Assembly: GCA_965200175.1 (NCBI GenBank)
Contig: OZ241345.1
Location: 2,666,001 to 2,730,000, forward strand
Direction: 5' to 3'
Origin: Azophilus sp026709365
GTDB taxonomy: Bacteria > Pseudomonadota > Gammaproteobacteria > Pseudomonadales > Azotimanducaceae
DNA length: 64,000 nt
The notes under the pieces were generated by a model that was not told the origin of the DNA, searched no databases, and worked only from the letters and a program-made list of their open reading frames with translations. Positions within the stretch are counted from its first letter, which is position 1. Every line of letters begins with the position of its first letter. A program made the translations under genes and the position numbers. Shown in pieces: positions 26,601-31,693 of this stretch.

Positions 26601-28922
26601 GTCGGCGCCCTCGTTCACCGTCAGTTCGTTCGGGACGAAGGCCAGGCCGGCGGTGTCGTCGTCCTCGACGGCGACGGCTACCCGGGGGGTGATGGACGAA
26701 GGGAACCTCCGGTCGGCCGAGGTGAGCGTGTGTTCGATGTCGCTGGACCTTCTGCTGCCCGGGTTGACGATGTCGTCCGGCACAGCAGTCACCGTCACCA
26801 TCTGCGGCATGTCCCAGGTGGTGCTGGTGAAGGTCAGGCTGGCGGGTTCGGCCGTGGCTATGTCGGGGTCTAGCGCATCCACCGCCACGGTCACGTCGGC
26901 CGTCGGAGGGGTGGTCAGCACCAGGGTGTAGGTGCCTTCGCTTTGCAACACGCTTCCCGCCGTCTCCCTCAAATTCAGCATGGTCGGCGATGCAGTGGCG
27001 CCGCTCTCGCTGTCCGCGATGGTCATGGTCACGGTCGTGGTGGCGCCGCGCCCGATGACCCCGGTGCTGACGATGTCGGCGATGGCGACCGTGAAGGTCT
27101 CGTCGCCTTCCAAGATGGCGTCGTCCGTCAAGGCGATCGACAGTGTGGCGCTGGTCATGCCAGCCGCGATGGTCACCTTGTACAGGCCGGCCGCGCCGCC
27201 GGGGCCGGTCTCGGTGCCGGCGGCGTAATCGGCGCCCTTGGTGGCGGTGCCGTCGGTGGCGGTGAGATAGACCTCCACCGCAGCGCCGGATACGGTGGCG
27301 GAGAGTTCCACCTCCACCTCGGCGTCCTCACTATCCTCAAAGGGGTCAAATTCGATGGCCAGTGAGACCGTGGCGTCGGCGGCGGCCTTCGGGGTGGCGG
27401 TCGCGGTGTTCGACGCCGCGCTCATCGCCGGGCCGTCCACGGCGCGGATCTGGAAGCTGTGCTGGGCGCCGTTGGTCAGACCCGTCACCGTGTGAGTGGT
27501 CGTGGTGGCGCCGCTGCTGGGGATGTCCGCCCAGCTCCCCCAGGAGACGGTCGTGCCCGTCCCCGAGCGATACTGGTATTTGTCGATGTCGCTGTTGGAG
27601 GGGTCGGTCCAGTACAGCGTCGCCTGCCCCACGCCCGGCACGGCGATCAGGCCCGTGGGGGCGCGGGGGGGGTCCGGAATCGGATCGGTGATGGAGAAGC
27701 TGAGGCTGCCGCTGCCGGTGGCGCCGCCGCCCAAGTTCGTGCCGGAGTTCGCGTTCAGCGCGCCGAGGCCGATGGTCACCGTCTCGCTGCCCTCTGTCGC
27801 GCTGTCCGTCCGCGCCGTCAGCGTCAGCGTGACGCTGGTGGCGGTCGCGCCCGTGCTCGGGCCGGTGAAGGTGACGCGGGGGTTGTTGCCTTGGGCGACA
27901 TTGTCCAGGTCGTGGCACATTACGCCAGTGGGCAGGGTGGTCGGGCAGGCGGTGGTGTAGTCGGTGCCGCGCATGGCCGCGCCGCCAAAGTCGAGCGGCA
28001 CGGGCAGGACCTCGCCGTCCTCCAGGCCGCGGTTCAGGGTCACAGTGAATTCCTTGGTGCCGCCCTCCTCGACATTGCCGGCGGTTCCCGCCAGGGTCAC
28101 TTCAGTTTCGTCGTCGTCGGTCACTTCGATGGTGGCCGCCGTGCCGGTCAGGCCGCTGTAGTCATCGTCCGACGACGTGGCGCTGTAGGTGGCGGCCAGT
28201 TCGCGGACGCCGGGGTCGTCCGCGCTGTTGTCGGTGGCGCGCACGGTCACGGTCTGCGCCGTGCTCCAGCTGCTCGTGGAGAAGCTCAGCGCCTCGTCGG
28301 ACATGAAGGCGGTGGCGCCGTCCGGGCCGTCGAGCGTGAGGCCGCTGGGCGCGGTGACCGTCACCGTCACGGGGCTTGAAGGCTGGGTGGCGAGCGCCAC
28401 GGTGAAGGTGGCCGTGTCCGTGGTGCTGCCCTCGGTGGCCGTCGCGTCCGTCGCCAGCGCGGTCACGCCCGCCGTGGCGGTGTTGGTGTTGGCGCTGCCG
28501 TTTATGGCGAACTTCGGTACTTGTGTACCAAAACCCGAGGTAGAACTATTCCAATTTCCTGCGCTAGGCTCCCCTATTGTCGGCGGCCACACATAAAGGG
28601 AAGTGTCAGCGATGCTCCAACCGGTCTCTGCCGTTTGCTCGTCGGAGTCAGTTAATTGAAATCCTGCATAGCCACTCGTTATTGTGCTCACATACATCGC
28701 AAGGAAGTATGTTGTGTTGGCGGCCAGCACAGTATCCGCCGGCGCGGTGAACGTGTTGTTACTGCTGGCAACAAGGGTGCTGGGGCTAGCGAGATTGGCA
28801 ACCACAGCGCCCGGTGTATCGCCGTCTGCCTGGATTTTGACGGTGAGGCTTTGCCCATCATTTCTGAAGTCATTTATTCTCCAAGCTGACCGAGGAAACC
28901 GTATAGCCCGCACTGTTATCAC
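14610..28922 (-). CDS. Giant FN3/Calx-beta repeat protein, main part after frameshift
   Basis: This 4,770-codon frame is the body of a single giant extracellular protein whose N-terminus is encoded at 28870-29961 in another frame. It alternates fibronectin-type-III domains (eight canonical here, each with a WTDPSNSDI-like core followed by YQYRQGTG and VTGLTNGTQYSFQIRAVDG-type segments) with many Calx-beta-like domains (VEEGGTKTFTVTL ... VTDDD) and bacterial Ig-like domains (about residues 2850-3040 and 3530-3700). Near residue 4100 is an almost pure glycine linker. After an Ig-like domain, the last 570 residues hold four units of about 115 residues in an ABAB order (FVRVVNHSGRAG / LRLVNPTDAEA types), then a final FN3-like domain. 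No beta-barrel, LPxTG, RTX or membrane anchor is seen. A role in adhesion or host contact is inferred from architecture. Confidence 0.88.
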   Translation of the reverse strand: MITVRAIRFPRSAWRINDFRNDGQSLTVKIQADGDTPGAVVANLASPSTLVASSNNTFTAPADTVLAANTTYFLAMYVSTITSGYAGFQLTDSDEQTAETGWSIADTSLYVWPPTIGEPSAGNWNSSTSGFGTQVPKFAINGSANTNTATAGVTALATDATATEGSTTDTATFTVALATQPSSPVTVTVTAPSGLTLDGPDGATAFMSDEALSFSTSSWSTAQTVTVRATDNSADDPGVRELAATYSATSSDDDYSGLTGTAATIEVTDDDETEVTLAGTAGNVEEGGTKEFTVTLNRGLEDGEVLPVPLDFGGAAMRGTDYTTACPTTLPTGVMCHDLDNVAQGNNPRVTFTGPSTGATATSVTLTLTARTDSATEGSETVTIGLGALNANSGTNLGGGATGSGSLSFSITDPIPDPPRAPTGLIAVPGVGQATLYWTDPSNSDIDKYQYRSGTGTTVSWGSWADIPSSGATTTTHTVTGLTNGAQHSFQIRAVDGPAMSAASNTATATPKAAADATVSLAIEFDPFEDSEDAEVEVELSATVSGAAVEVYLTATDGTATKGADYAAGTETGPGGAAGLYKVTIAAGMTSATLSIALTDDAILEGDETFTVAIADIVSTGVIGRGATTTVTMTIADSESGATASPTMLNLRETAGSVLQSEGTYTLVLTTPPTADVTVAVDALDPDIATAEPASLTFTSTTWDMPQMVTVTAVPDDIVNPGSRRSSDIEHTLTSADRRFPSSITPRVAVAVEDDDTAGLAFVPNELTVNEGADATYTVALTSEPTGNVTVTVAGASGEVEFDTDTGTDGNQNALSFTTSDWNSGKTVTVSAGQDDDAANDSATLTHTASGGGYGSVTGDLDVTVTDDDSATVSLSVSAASIEEGASALTITATRSEANATGAALEFLIQVKTSDTTAQEDDYTALAANISIADGDSSGTTTFAVTNDSADEPPETVVIELHMPPSGTELGATTEVEITIADNDATAVTLAGAAGNVEEGGTKTFTVSLVRGLLNGEALDVPLTFGGEATRNTDYTTACASATGVTCHDLNSVAGGNMPRVTFTGPATNATATSVTLTLTALTDSEKESGGETVDIDLGALSSSSGTGLGGGASGSTTLATFSIIDPPGVTFVESGGSTVVTEGDTTVVDTFTAVLDTQPGGGNVNVRARATAASRIELEGGDVGNVFSGDEQLLFPNAQWNVPQTFRVRAAAASDGTDTPGSRREEEVTFTTSHFGGDGAYNSLDFDPLAVTVIDSDPTSVTLARVGMGVVAEGGTATLTVTLGRDLIAGETVTAPLTVSGTGVTAGDYTLALSAGGSLNNGVTLNTSTPYTAAQPAVAFTGSDTGTQQVATLTLTAAADGVSESNETLSVGFGSVTSNLDRADASTSGTGGTSTAGAPVAIVIGAAAPAAPGGLMATAGDRQVKLTWTDPSDSNIDGYEYRQGSGSPFAWGSWTSITGSDDTTVSHTVTGLANGTQYSFQIRAVVGTTNGTESPTVTATPAAAPAAPTGLTATAGDAQIALSWGNPGNSDIDKYQYRQGTGSPVVWGSWTDIGSSGATTTAHTVASLTNGTEYSFQIRAADGTANSAASNTATATPVAAGAPAAPTGLTATPGDGEVSLTWTNPGNNAITGYQYRIWNRNWGAWTTLSGAGAGSTGFTLSPLTNGEEHRFQLRAIAGALLGVASTAVSAIPGSGPAAPTGLRAVPGSGQVTLYWTNPGDSDISRYQWQVEGYMWAEMAGSNAVTTKYVATGLGNGAALRFRIRAFSSNAAGAASAWVSVTPKATADATVQFASSAQSGLEGDSAALEVVLSASVSADVTVYFTATDGAATKGMDYPAGTVTGPDGAAGRYSVTISAGSTRATLSIAITDDTDLDPNESFTLTIADVVSDAVIGRGARAQSAVTILDNDPGIVLPPTGVNVAEPSGTDTYAVRLAAEPTADVVVAVAPQTAGVVTVAPTSLTFTDSTWSTPQMVTVTAVNDDIDNPSNVRSANIEHTPTSTDSRFTANILPVSVTDDDTVGFVFSPTALTVAENASGSYTVALTSEPTANVMVTVAGASGEVTFDTNPDMAGTQTTPLTFTAGTWDTPLTVTVLAADDADTENDSATLSHGASGGGYNSVTGNLVVTVTDDDAAAPDAPADLTATKGNARVTLSWTDPSNSNIDGYEYRQGSGSSFAWGSWMGISGSTATTVSHTVTGLTNGTQYSFQVRAVDGTANGAASDTVTATPAPPPGKPANLAGAAGDGEAVLTWDNPNNSAITGYEYSYAVSGTLVDWTAMPGSGAGTTTYTLTGLDNGSTYQIRIRALAGSAQGTQSDLVTVTLPVVLPTVTIAAGASPVAEGTAASFTLTVDRTLDSALSVTVGVADAPNADFVASGGEGNRMVSIPTSGSATFTVATVGDSADEPSDPVTATVATGTDYAIGSPRVARVTVTDNDTTGVTLAGAAANVEEGGEKTFTVTLGRGLVNGEILPVPLTFGGAATRGTDYTTACPSTLPTGVTCNNLDTATTPTVTFTGPTTGTTAESVTLTLTAETDSATEGSETVTIGLGTLTGTGLDGGASGSGSLSFSITDPPPGVTVAETGGSTVVTEGGGDEDTFTVVLDARPGSPLVRVTAAAASGIELEGTDSNTTFSASEVIEFSSQNGRTTSWNAPQTVTVRAVAASENATDTPGSRAAAQVTFTTDEVAGTAYDGLTVPPLSVTVIDNDPTTVTLARTGTGVLAEGGTATLTVMLGRDLIANETVTAPLTVSGTGVTASDYTLILASGGSLNNGVTLNAGSPYSAAQPAVVFTGSDTGTQQVATLTLTAATDGDANETLSIGFGSVTSNLDLADASTSGTGGTTTAGAPVAITIGTADTDAPTLSIEVPDKINVRTAFTATFTFNEPVTGFAASDITVTGGTKGALTGSGATYTMPVTPSGAAGDVTVRVAQNAVTDGSGNSGPASAVSDTAVWDNTAPTLDINNVPETISDRSPFTVEFDFSEPVTYFDTESIAVTGGAKGTLMAAGSYAYDLPITPAGDADVVIEVEANAASDGVNTGPASTVTAMAAWEPPAPTGLTAEAGNAQVMLRWTDPFNDVIDGYQYRQGTGTTVTWGSWTDIANSDDETTTHTVTGLTNGTAYSFQIRAVNGPAESAASDAAAATPAAPALVFTPASLRVDEGGSGTYTVALNIRPGAGVTVTVASDNADVTADTDTGTNGDQNTLTFNTTDWATGKTVTVSAGQDDDTTNDTATLSHSASGGGYGSVAGDLAVTVTDDDSPSVTLSASAASITEGGTALTLTATRSAANNSGATLNFPIRVKAQGTTAQGNDYTALAANIGIANNASTGTTTFAVTDDNMDEPPETVVVELHTPPSGTVLGATGEVEITIADNDATAVTLAGAAGNVAEGDTKTFTVTLGRGLVDGEALPVPLTFAGTATRGADYATACASATGVACHDLNDVGQGSNPRVTFTGPSAAGVTLTLSATADGDAEAGGETVDIDLGALNANSGTGLGGGASGSTTLATFSITDPAPTDTDAPTATLTGVPAKINGTAPFTATVTFNEAVTGFVENDVTVTGGTAGTFTAASTTVYTLSVTPTSGSSVTVTVMADSATDGSSNTGPAAAVSRTAVWDATAPTLSIGVPAAINSLTAFTATFIFSEAVTGFAADDVTVTGGAKGGLSGSGASYAMPVTPATTGTDVTVRVRANAAGDGINSGPASAVTATAAWDADAPGVATAQPSDRAVAEGDASDTATFTVALATQPSGAVTVTVAAPPGLELDGPDGATAFTASEALSFTTGSWSTAQTVTVRATDNSADDPFGRTLSVDYGTSSSDSAYSGLTGTAATVTVADDDATPVTLAGGAGNVEEGRAKTFTVTLGRALVSGEALPVRLTFGGGATRGTDYGTACASADGLSCNDLNAAAAPTVTFTGPSARSARLTLRALADGDAEPGGETVAIGLGALNASSGTNLGGGASGIDRLADFRITDAPSAPAVSVSSPARVYVEGDAVRFRLTARPAPSADVRVLVSVAQTGRFADRRDLGRRTVPVGAGGTAALTVRTVDDAAHEADGAVRVTVLPGSGYSPHGSRAAVSVTVRDNDPRPVNPQPGGGTGGGGGGGGGGGQRPEAAAELGDRALPSGGALTLDLSQAFRSPGGGLAFTATSSDPTVASVSVEGGTLAVRGLLPGEAEITVTATDGAGRSISQRFAVTVGAAEAAWLMPPASDPFRQGFVRVVNHSGRAGEATVTATDDAGREYGPLALRLEAHAAVHFNSTDLEEGNAAKGLPEGTGPGTGSWRLAFGSDALDVEALGLLRTADGFVTAMRAVAPRGADGALRLLTFNPASNFNQVSRLRLVNPTDAEARATVTGTDDAGASPGSPVVLTLPASSACEVDAAALESGRGLACGAPQAGLGDGSGKWRLSVASDAPLVAMGLLSSPGGHLTNLSGTLPEDGRGVRHVAFLPPASDPYGRQGFVRVANLSGRAGTVAIRAFDDGDARYEPLALRLGAGGAAQFNSDDLELGNPRKGLTGSTGSGTGAWRLELSGAGIEFEAGAYVRHADGFLTAVQAVAPSVDGVHRVATFNPGSNTRQVSVLRLVNRGSRDATATVTGADDGGVRPGGAVEVRVPAGSAVELTATELESGEADAIASGALGDGRGKWRLRVASEGELAVMGLMSSVMGRLANWSGADESRGVPPLPSLLPPPASVAAEDAGGRRVRGEWDAVAGARYAVDLLLDGAPVEGRSLSRTTRTSFRWSGLAPGAYALRVRSVDADGQAGPWSPPTPEVVID

Positions 28923-29961
28923 CCGTCGTAAATTTTATCGCTCTAGGGCCTCTCCAACCAGCGGCTGTGGCCTCGCCTGTGTTGCTCACCAGCACCTGTG
29001 TCTGCGCCAATGCCGCAGGCGTTGCGGTCACGGTGGCCGACGCCGTGCCGTCCACCGTCCCGTCCACGGCGCGCACTTGGAAGCTGTACTGCGTGCCGTT
29101 GGTCAGGCCGGTCACCGTGTGGCTCGTTGTGGTGGCGCTGCTGCTGGTGATGTCCGTCCACGATCCCCAACTGACGGTCGTGCCCGTTCCTTGGCGGAGC
29201 TGGTACTTGTCGATGGCGCTGTTGGATGGGTCGGTCCAGGTGAGAGTTACCTGCGCGTCGCCCGCCGTGGCGGTGAGGCCTGCCGGGGCGTCCGGCGGGT
29301 TTTCCGATCCGGAGATTTGGAAAAATGGCACTCGCTCCGCGCTTTCCCATCTGTTGGAGACACGGCGCCTGAGATTGTTACGGATCGTCCAGCCGAAGGT
29401 GTTGGCTTGCTCGTCGCCTCTGGTCTCGCCGGTCCTGACTGACAGTGGCACTGCCAAGCCTTGATTCTGCGGCACATCCAACATCAGGGCGTAGTTGGTG
29501 CTCGGTTCCAGCTTGATGCCGCCGGCCGGGGCGGTGAAGGTGTTATCCCCCAGCGACCCGGTGGCGGGATCAGTGAAAGTGCCGATCACCGTGCCGCCCG
29601 GGTTTGCGCTGGCGACGTTGCGAATGGTGACCGTCAGCCGGCTCAGGTCGGTGGCGCTTGGCGTCCCCATGAACCGAATCCGAACATTGGCCACGCTGTA
29701 GCCCGTGGGGTGGGCGCCGGTTCTGAATACGATGCCTACATCGTTGTTTGCACCAAACGTGATTGATGCAGGCAGGTCTGAGCCGGTGGAAGCGTTGCTG
29801 CCGACCAGCAACTGGGGCGTTTGCGCCACCGCCGAGGTGGCCAGCAGCGCCGCCAACAGGGGAAGGACGAGCCATGCGAGGGCCGGAGCGCGGCGCGATG
29901 AACGGTGGCGCGAGGTGGAATCAAGCGGGGGGCGACGCTGGCACCCCGTGGACGCGCTCAC
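28870..29961 (-). CDS. N-terminal part of the giant FN3/Calx-beta protein (frameshifted from the rest)
   Basis: Encodes a signal peptide (RAPALAWLVLPLLAALLATS, cleavage near AVA-QTP), an N-terminal beta domain of about 150 residues, a first FN3 domain and half of a second copy of that N-terminal domain. The frame stops at 28870, but the other half continues in the main frame. Removing one base from the AAA at 28873-28875 joins SVSLEN smoothly to NDFRNDGQSLTVK. A GTG at 29961 is the most probable start given the promoter at 30035-30063. The frame is open further upstream to an ATG at 30165, through the heptamer array. Joined, the protein would be about 5,116 residues. The break may be a real mutation or a sequencing error. 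Confidence 0.75.
   Translation of the reverse strand: MSASTGCQRRPPLDSTSRHRSSRRAPALAWLVLPLLAALLATSAVAQTPQLLVGSNASTGSDLPASITFGANNDVGIVFRTGAHPTGYSVANVRIRFMGTPSATDLSRLTVTIRNVASANPGGTVIGTFTDPATGSLGDNTFTAPAGGIKLEPSTNYALMLDVPQNQGLAVPLSVRTGETRGDEQANTFGWTIRNNLRRRVSNRWESAERVPFFQISGSENPPDAPAGLTATAGDAQVTLTWTDPSNSAIDKYQLRQGTGTTVSWGSWTDITSSSATTTSHTVTGLTNGTQYSFQVRAVDGTVDGTASATVTATPAALAQTQVLVSNTGEATAAGWRGPRAIKFTTGDNSAGYTVSSVSLENK
28873..28875 (-). other. Site of the single-base frameshift in the giant gene
   Basis: In the short run of three T on the plus strand (AAA in the mRNA sense), loss of one base would restore a continuous frame across the duplicated N-terminal-type domain. Everything before reads in one frame and everything after in another, with no loss of domain sequence. 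Confidence 0.75.
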
Positions 29962-29971
29962 GACCGGACCC

Positions 29972-30031
29972 GGTCTGCGGTCTGCGGTCTGCGGTCTGCG
30001 GTCTGCGGTCTGCGGTCTGCGGTCTGCGGTC
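29972..30031. repeat. Heptanucleotide tandem repeat (GGTCTGC) in the leader of the giant gene
   Basis: Eight complete copies of GGTCTGC (29972-30027) followed by a partial GGTC, uninterrupted and exact. On the coding strand this is (GCAGACC)n. It starts within a few bases of the predicted transcription start and ends about 10 bases before the proposed GTG start. Because 7 is not a multiple of 3, copy-number change would also shift the frame if translation begins upstream at 30165. Confidence 0.95.
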
Positions 30032-30034
30032 GAA

Positions 30035-30063
30035 ATTGTGTCCGTTCCGTTGGGCACTGTCAA
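30035..30063 (-). promoter_or_regulatory. Sigma-70-type promoter of the giant gene
   Basis: On the minus strand TTGACA (30058-30063, a perfect -35) is followed by a 17-base spacer and CACAAT (30035-30040, 4 of 6 for a -10). The transcript would start about 30028, at the edge of the heptamer array. Confidence 0.6.
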
Positions 30064-30172
30064 GCGGTTTGGACTGTTTTCCTCATGTTTTTCAATGAAG
30101 TGGAGAGGAAAGCAGGCCAAGCGCCGGGCCCAGCCCGCCCCGGTCAGTGGGGGAGCGACCAGCATGACGCCA

Positions 30173-30346
30173 TCATGCCCCTGCGGACAGTCGCATGATG
30201 CCCAGCAGGTTCTGCTTGGTGGCCAGATTGCTGTTCAGCAGGCTCACCTGCTCGTCCGCAAGCGCCTCGGCCGACGCCTCGGTGAACCCACTCTCCGTCA
30301 GGCGCTTGACGAAACGGTGGGTGTCAAATGCAATCGGCTCGCTCAT
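30173..30346 (-). CDS. Short DUF1640-like protein, C-terminally truncated
   Basis: A 57-residue product starting MSEPIAFDTHRFVKRLTESG and continuing through ALADEQVSLLNSNLATKQNLL. This is the N-terminal half of the DUF1640/CCDC90-like family, small coiled-coil proteins that normally continue with a long helix and often a C-terminal membrane anchor. Here the frame ends soon after LATKQ with unrelated residues, so the coiled coil and anchor are missing. The ATG at 30346 is the family start; an in-frame upstream start at 30364 is less likely. It lies just upstream of the giant gene's promoter on the same strand. It is probably a degraded remnant. Confidence 0.55.
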   Translation of the reverse strand: MSEPIAFDTHRFVKRLTESGFTEASAEALADEQVSLLNSNLATKQNLLGIMRLSAGA

Positions 30347-30385
30347 GGCAGCGCATCTTACCAAGAACTCGCGTCAACGTTAGAC

Positions 30386-30441
30386 AGCGCGCGACCTGAC
30401 GGTCTCGGCGAACGTTCCGTTCGTGGGAGTTTCGCTGCGCC
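30386..30441. repeat. Fragment of repeat family R1
   Basis: Contains GCGCGACCTGACGGTCTCGG followed by CGAACGTTCCGTTCGTGGGA and GTTTCGCTG. The same series, diverged, is found on the reverse strand at the end of R1 copy c near 50345-50432. It is a single partial unit. Confidence 0.6.
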
Positions 30442-30809
30442 AACTTGAGCAACCGTCACAAGTCGCTGTTTTGGATTGGGTTTTTGAGATTTCGGCGGAT
30501 TCGGATACCACCGCATCTACCTCTTTGAGAATCGGAACGGCGCGGCACTGTACGGCACGGAGCGGAGCGCCTTGGAATCTAGGCCGTCACTCGCCCAGCG
30601 CTTTTCCGGGTCGCCGGGCCAGCCGAATTGTCCGCCCCAGCGGACGATACCAACTTCCTGGCTGCGCCGAAGTCGGGCTCAGCCCCCGCCAGCGCCGCTC
30701 GGCGCTGGACGCACCTTAGAAGCGGCTTGTCTCAGGCCAGCCGGTCACCCGCTTTGGCAGGCAACGGGCTGGCCGTGCGCGTCAAGGCGCGCCCGCTCGC
30801 CGCCGTCGG
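30442..30809. other. Gene-poor spacer
   Basis: No convincing gene, promoter or RNA was seen. Short open stretches exist, for example a plus-frame segment reading GFGYHRIYLFENRNGAALYG around 30497-30556, which could be a decayed gene fragment. Nothing recognisable extends from it. Confidence 0.4.
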
Positions 30810-31334
30810 CTACGGGCAGGTGGTCCCGTGGGTGAGGAAGCGTTCGCCCTGCATCTCCAGAATGTGGTTGTTCACCTTGGCGCGCAGTCTTTGCGTGTGG
30901 GTGAGATGGCCAGCCCAGCCCTGCTCGTCGAACTGGCGGCGCTGGCCGCACCAGTTTGTGGGTCGGCTAGCGAAACCGAAAGTGCAGGCTTCCGGCGTGC
31001 CGGGGGTGCCTTGATTAATCCCACGCCCCGAGGCGCCTGAGAGCAGGCTGAGCGTTACTGCACTATCCAGCAGACTTTCCCAAGTGCCGTTGTGCCTGCG
31101 GCCCTTGATTGTTCCGGTGGCGGTGCCGCCGCTGCCGACGATCTGGACGCAGACGTCGGTGTAGCCGGACGAGTCGCGCATGTAGGTGTATGCCCGCATC
31201 TGCGCGGAATAGTTGCCGTCAATCATCCCGCTGGTCGTGTTGGCCCAGGACGGGGTTGCGGTCAGCGTGATGGCGGCGAGCGCCAGCGCGGCGGAGAGCG
31301 TCATTGTCAGTCTGTCCACTTGGGTTTCTCGCAT
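30810..31334 (-). CDS. Small secreted protein of unknown function
   Basis: A 174-residue protein with an N-terminal signal peptide (hydrophobic LSAALALAAITLTATPSWA, cleavage near SWA-NTT) and a mature part of about 140 residues with four cysteines (VCVQ, EACTF, NWCGQ, TTCP) that could form two disulfides. The mature domain starts with SGMIDGNYSAQMRAYTYM and has no family I recognise. Either ATG at 31334 or 31304 (MTLSAALALAA) could be the start; neither has a good ribosome-binding site. Its predicted promoter at 31364-31395 has a run of 21 identical bases as the spacer, suggesting on/off expression. Confidence 0.7.
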   Translation of the reverse strand: MRETQVDRLTMTLSAALALAAITLTATPSWANTTSGMIDGNYSAQMRAYTYMRDSSGYTDVCVQIVGSGGTATGTIKGRRHNGTWESLLDSAVTLSLLSGASGRGINQGTPGTPEACTFGFASRPTNWCGQRRQFDEQGWAGHLTHTQRLRAKVNNHILEMQGERFLTHGTTCP

Positions 31335-31363
31335 GTTGTTTGGGAAGGGTGGGTCGGAAACTT

Positions 31364-31395
31364 AGCCTACCCCCCCCCCCCCCCCCCCCCGTCAA
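31364..31395 (-). promoter_or_regulatory. Promoter with homopolymer spacer upstream of the secreted protein
   Basis: On the minus strand TTGACG (31390-31395, 5 of 6 for a -35) and TAGGCT (31364-31369, a weak -10) are separated by 20 bases that are all G. The last base of the -35 is also part of the run. The optimum spacing is 17, so the present length would be a weak or off state, and loss of about three G would give a better promoter. Confidence 0.5.
31370..31390. repeat. Homopolymeric tract, 21 C
   Basis: Twenty-one consecutive C on the plus strand (21 G on the coding strand of the secreted protein), 36 bases upstream of its ATG. It is the longest single-base run noticed in the window. Its true length in the genome may vary between cells and is easily mis-called by sequencing. 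Confidence 0.95.
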
Positions 31396-31693
31396 GGCAC
31401 AGCAGGCGATGCGCGCAGCAGTGGCTCAGAGTGCTCGTTTCCCACTTTGATTGGCGCTTCCGGAAGATGGACGAACCGGCCCGTAATCCCACCGCCGCAC
31501 CAAATCAGTGCGCGATCGAGCCAGCCCTGGCCCACCCAGCCGCCTTGCGGCGCCCCTTGGAACGGCACACAGCGTCTCGCCGCTGCCCGCCCCCCCGGCC
31601 GCCGTCATTTGCTTAATCCGGAGATGGACCTCCGCAGCCGCGTACACCACCCCCGAAGTTGCGGCCATCACATCTTGAACGGCGAAGACTCCC
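31396..31693. other. Intergenic spacer upstream of the FAD oxidase operon
   Basis: Divergent spacer between the secreted-protein promoter and the 31694 operon. It should hold the operon's promoter, but no clear -35/-10 pair or operator could be picked out by eye. Confidence 0.4.

Noticed and set aside
14491..28379. Long open frames on the opposite strand and other frames of the giant gene (for example the plus frame 21987-25616)
   Set aside because: They are shadows of a highly repetitive, GC-rich coding sequence; their translations are Gly/Arg/Ala/His-rich without domains, while the minus frame shows clear domain repeats.
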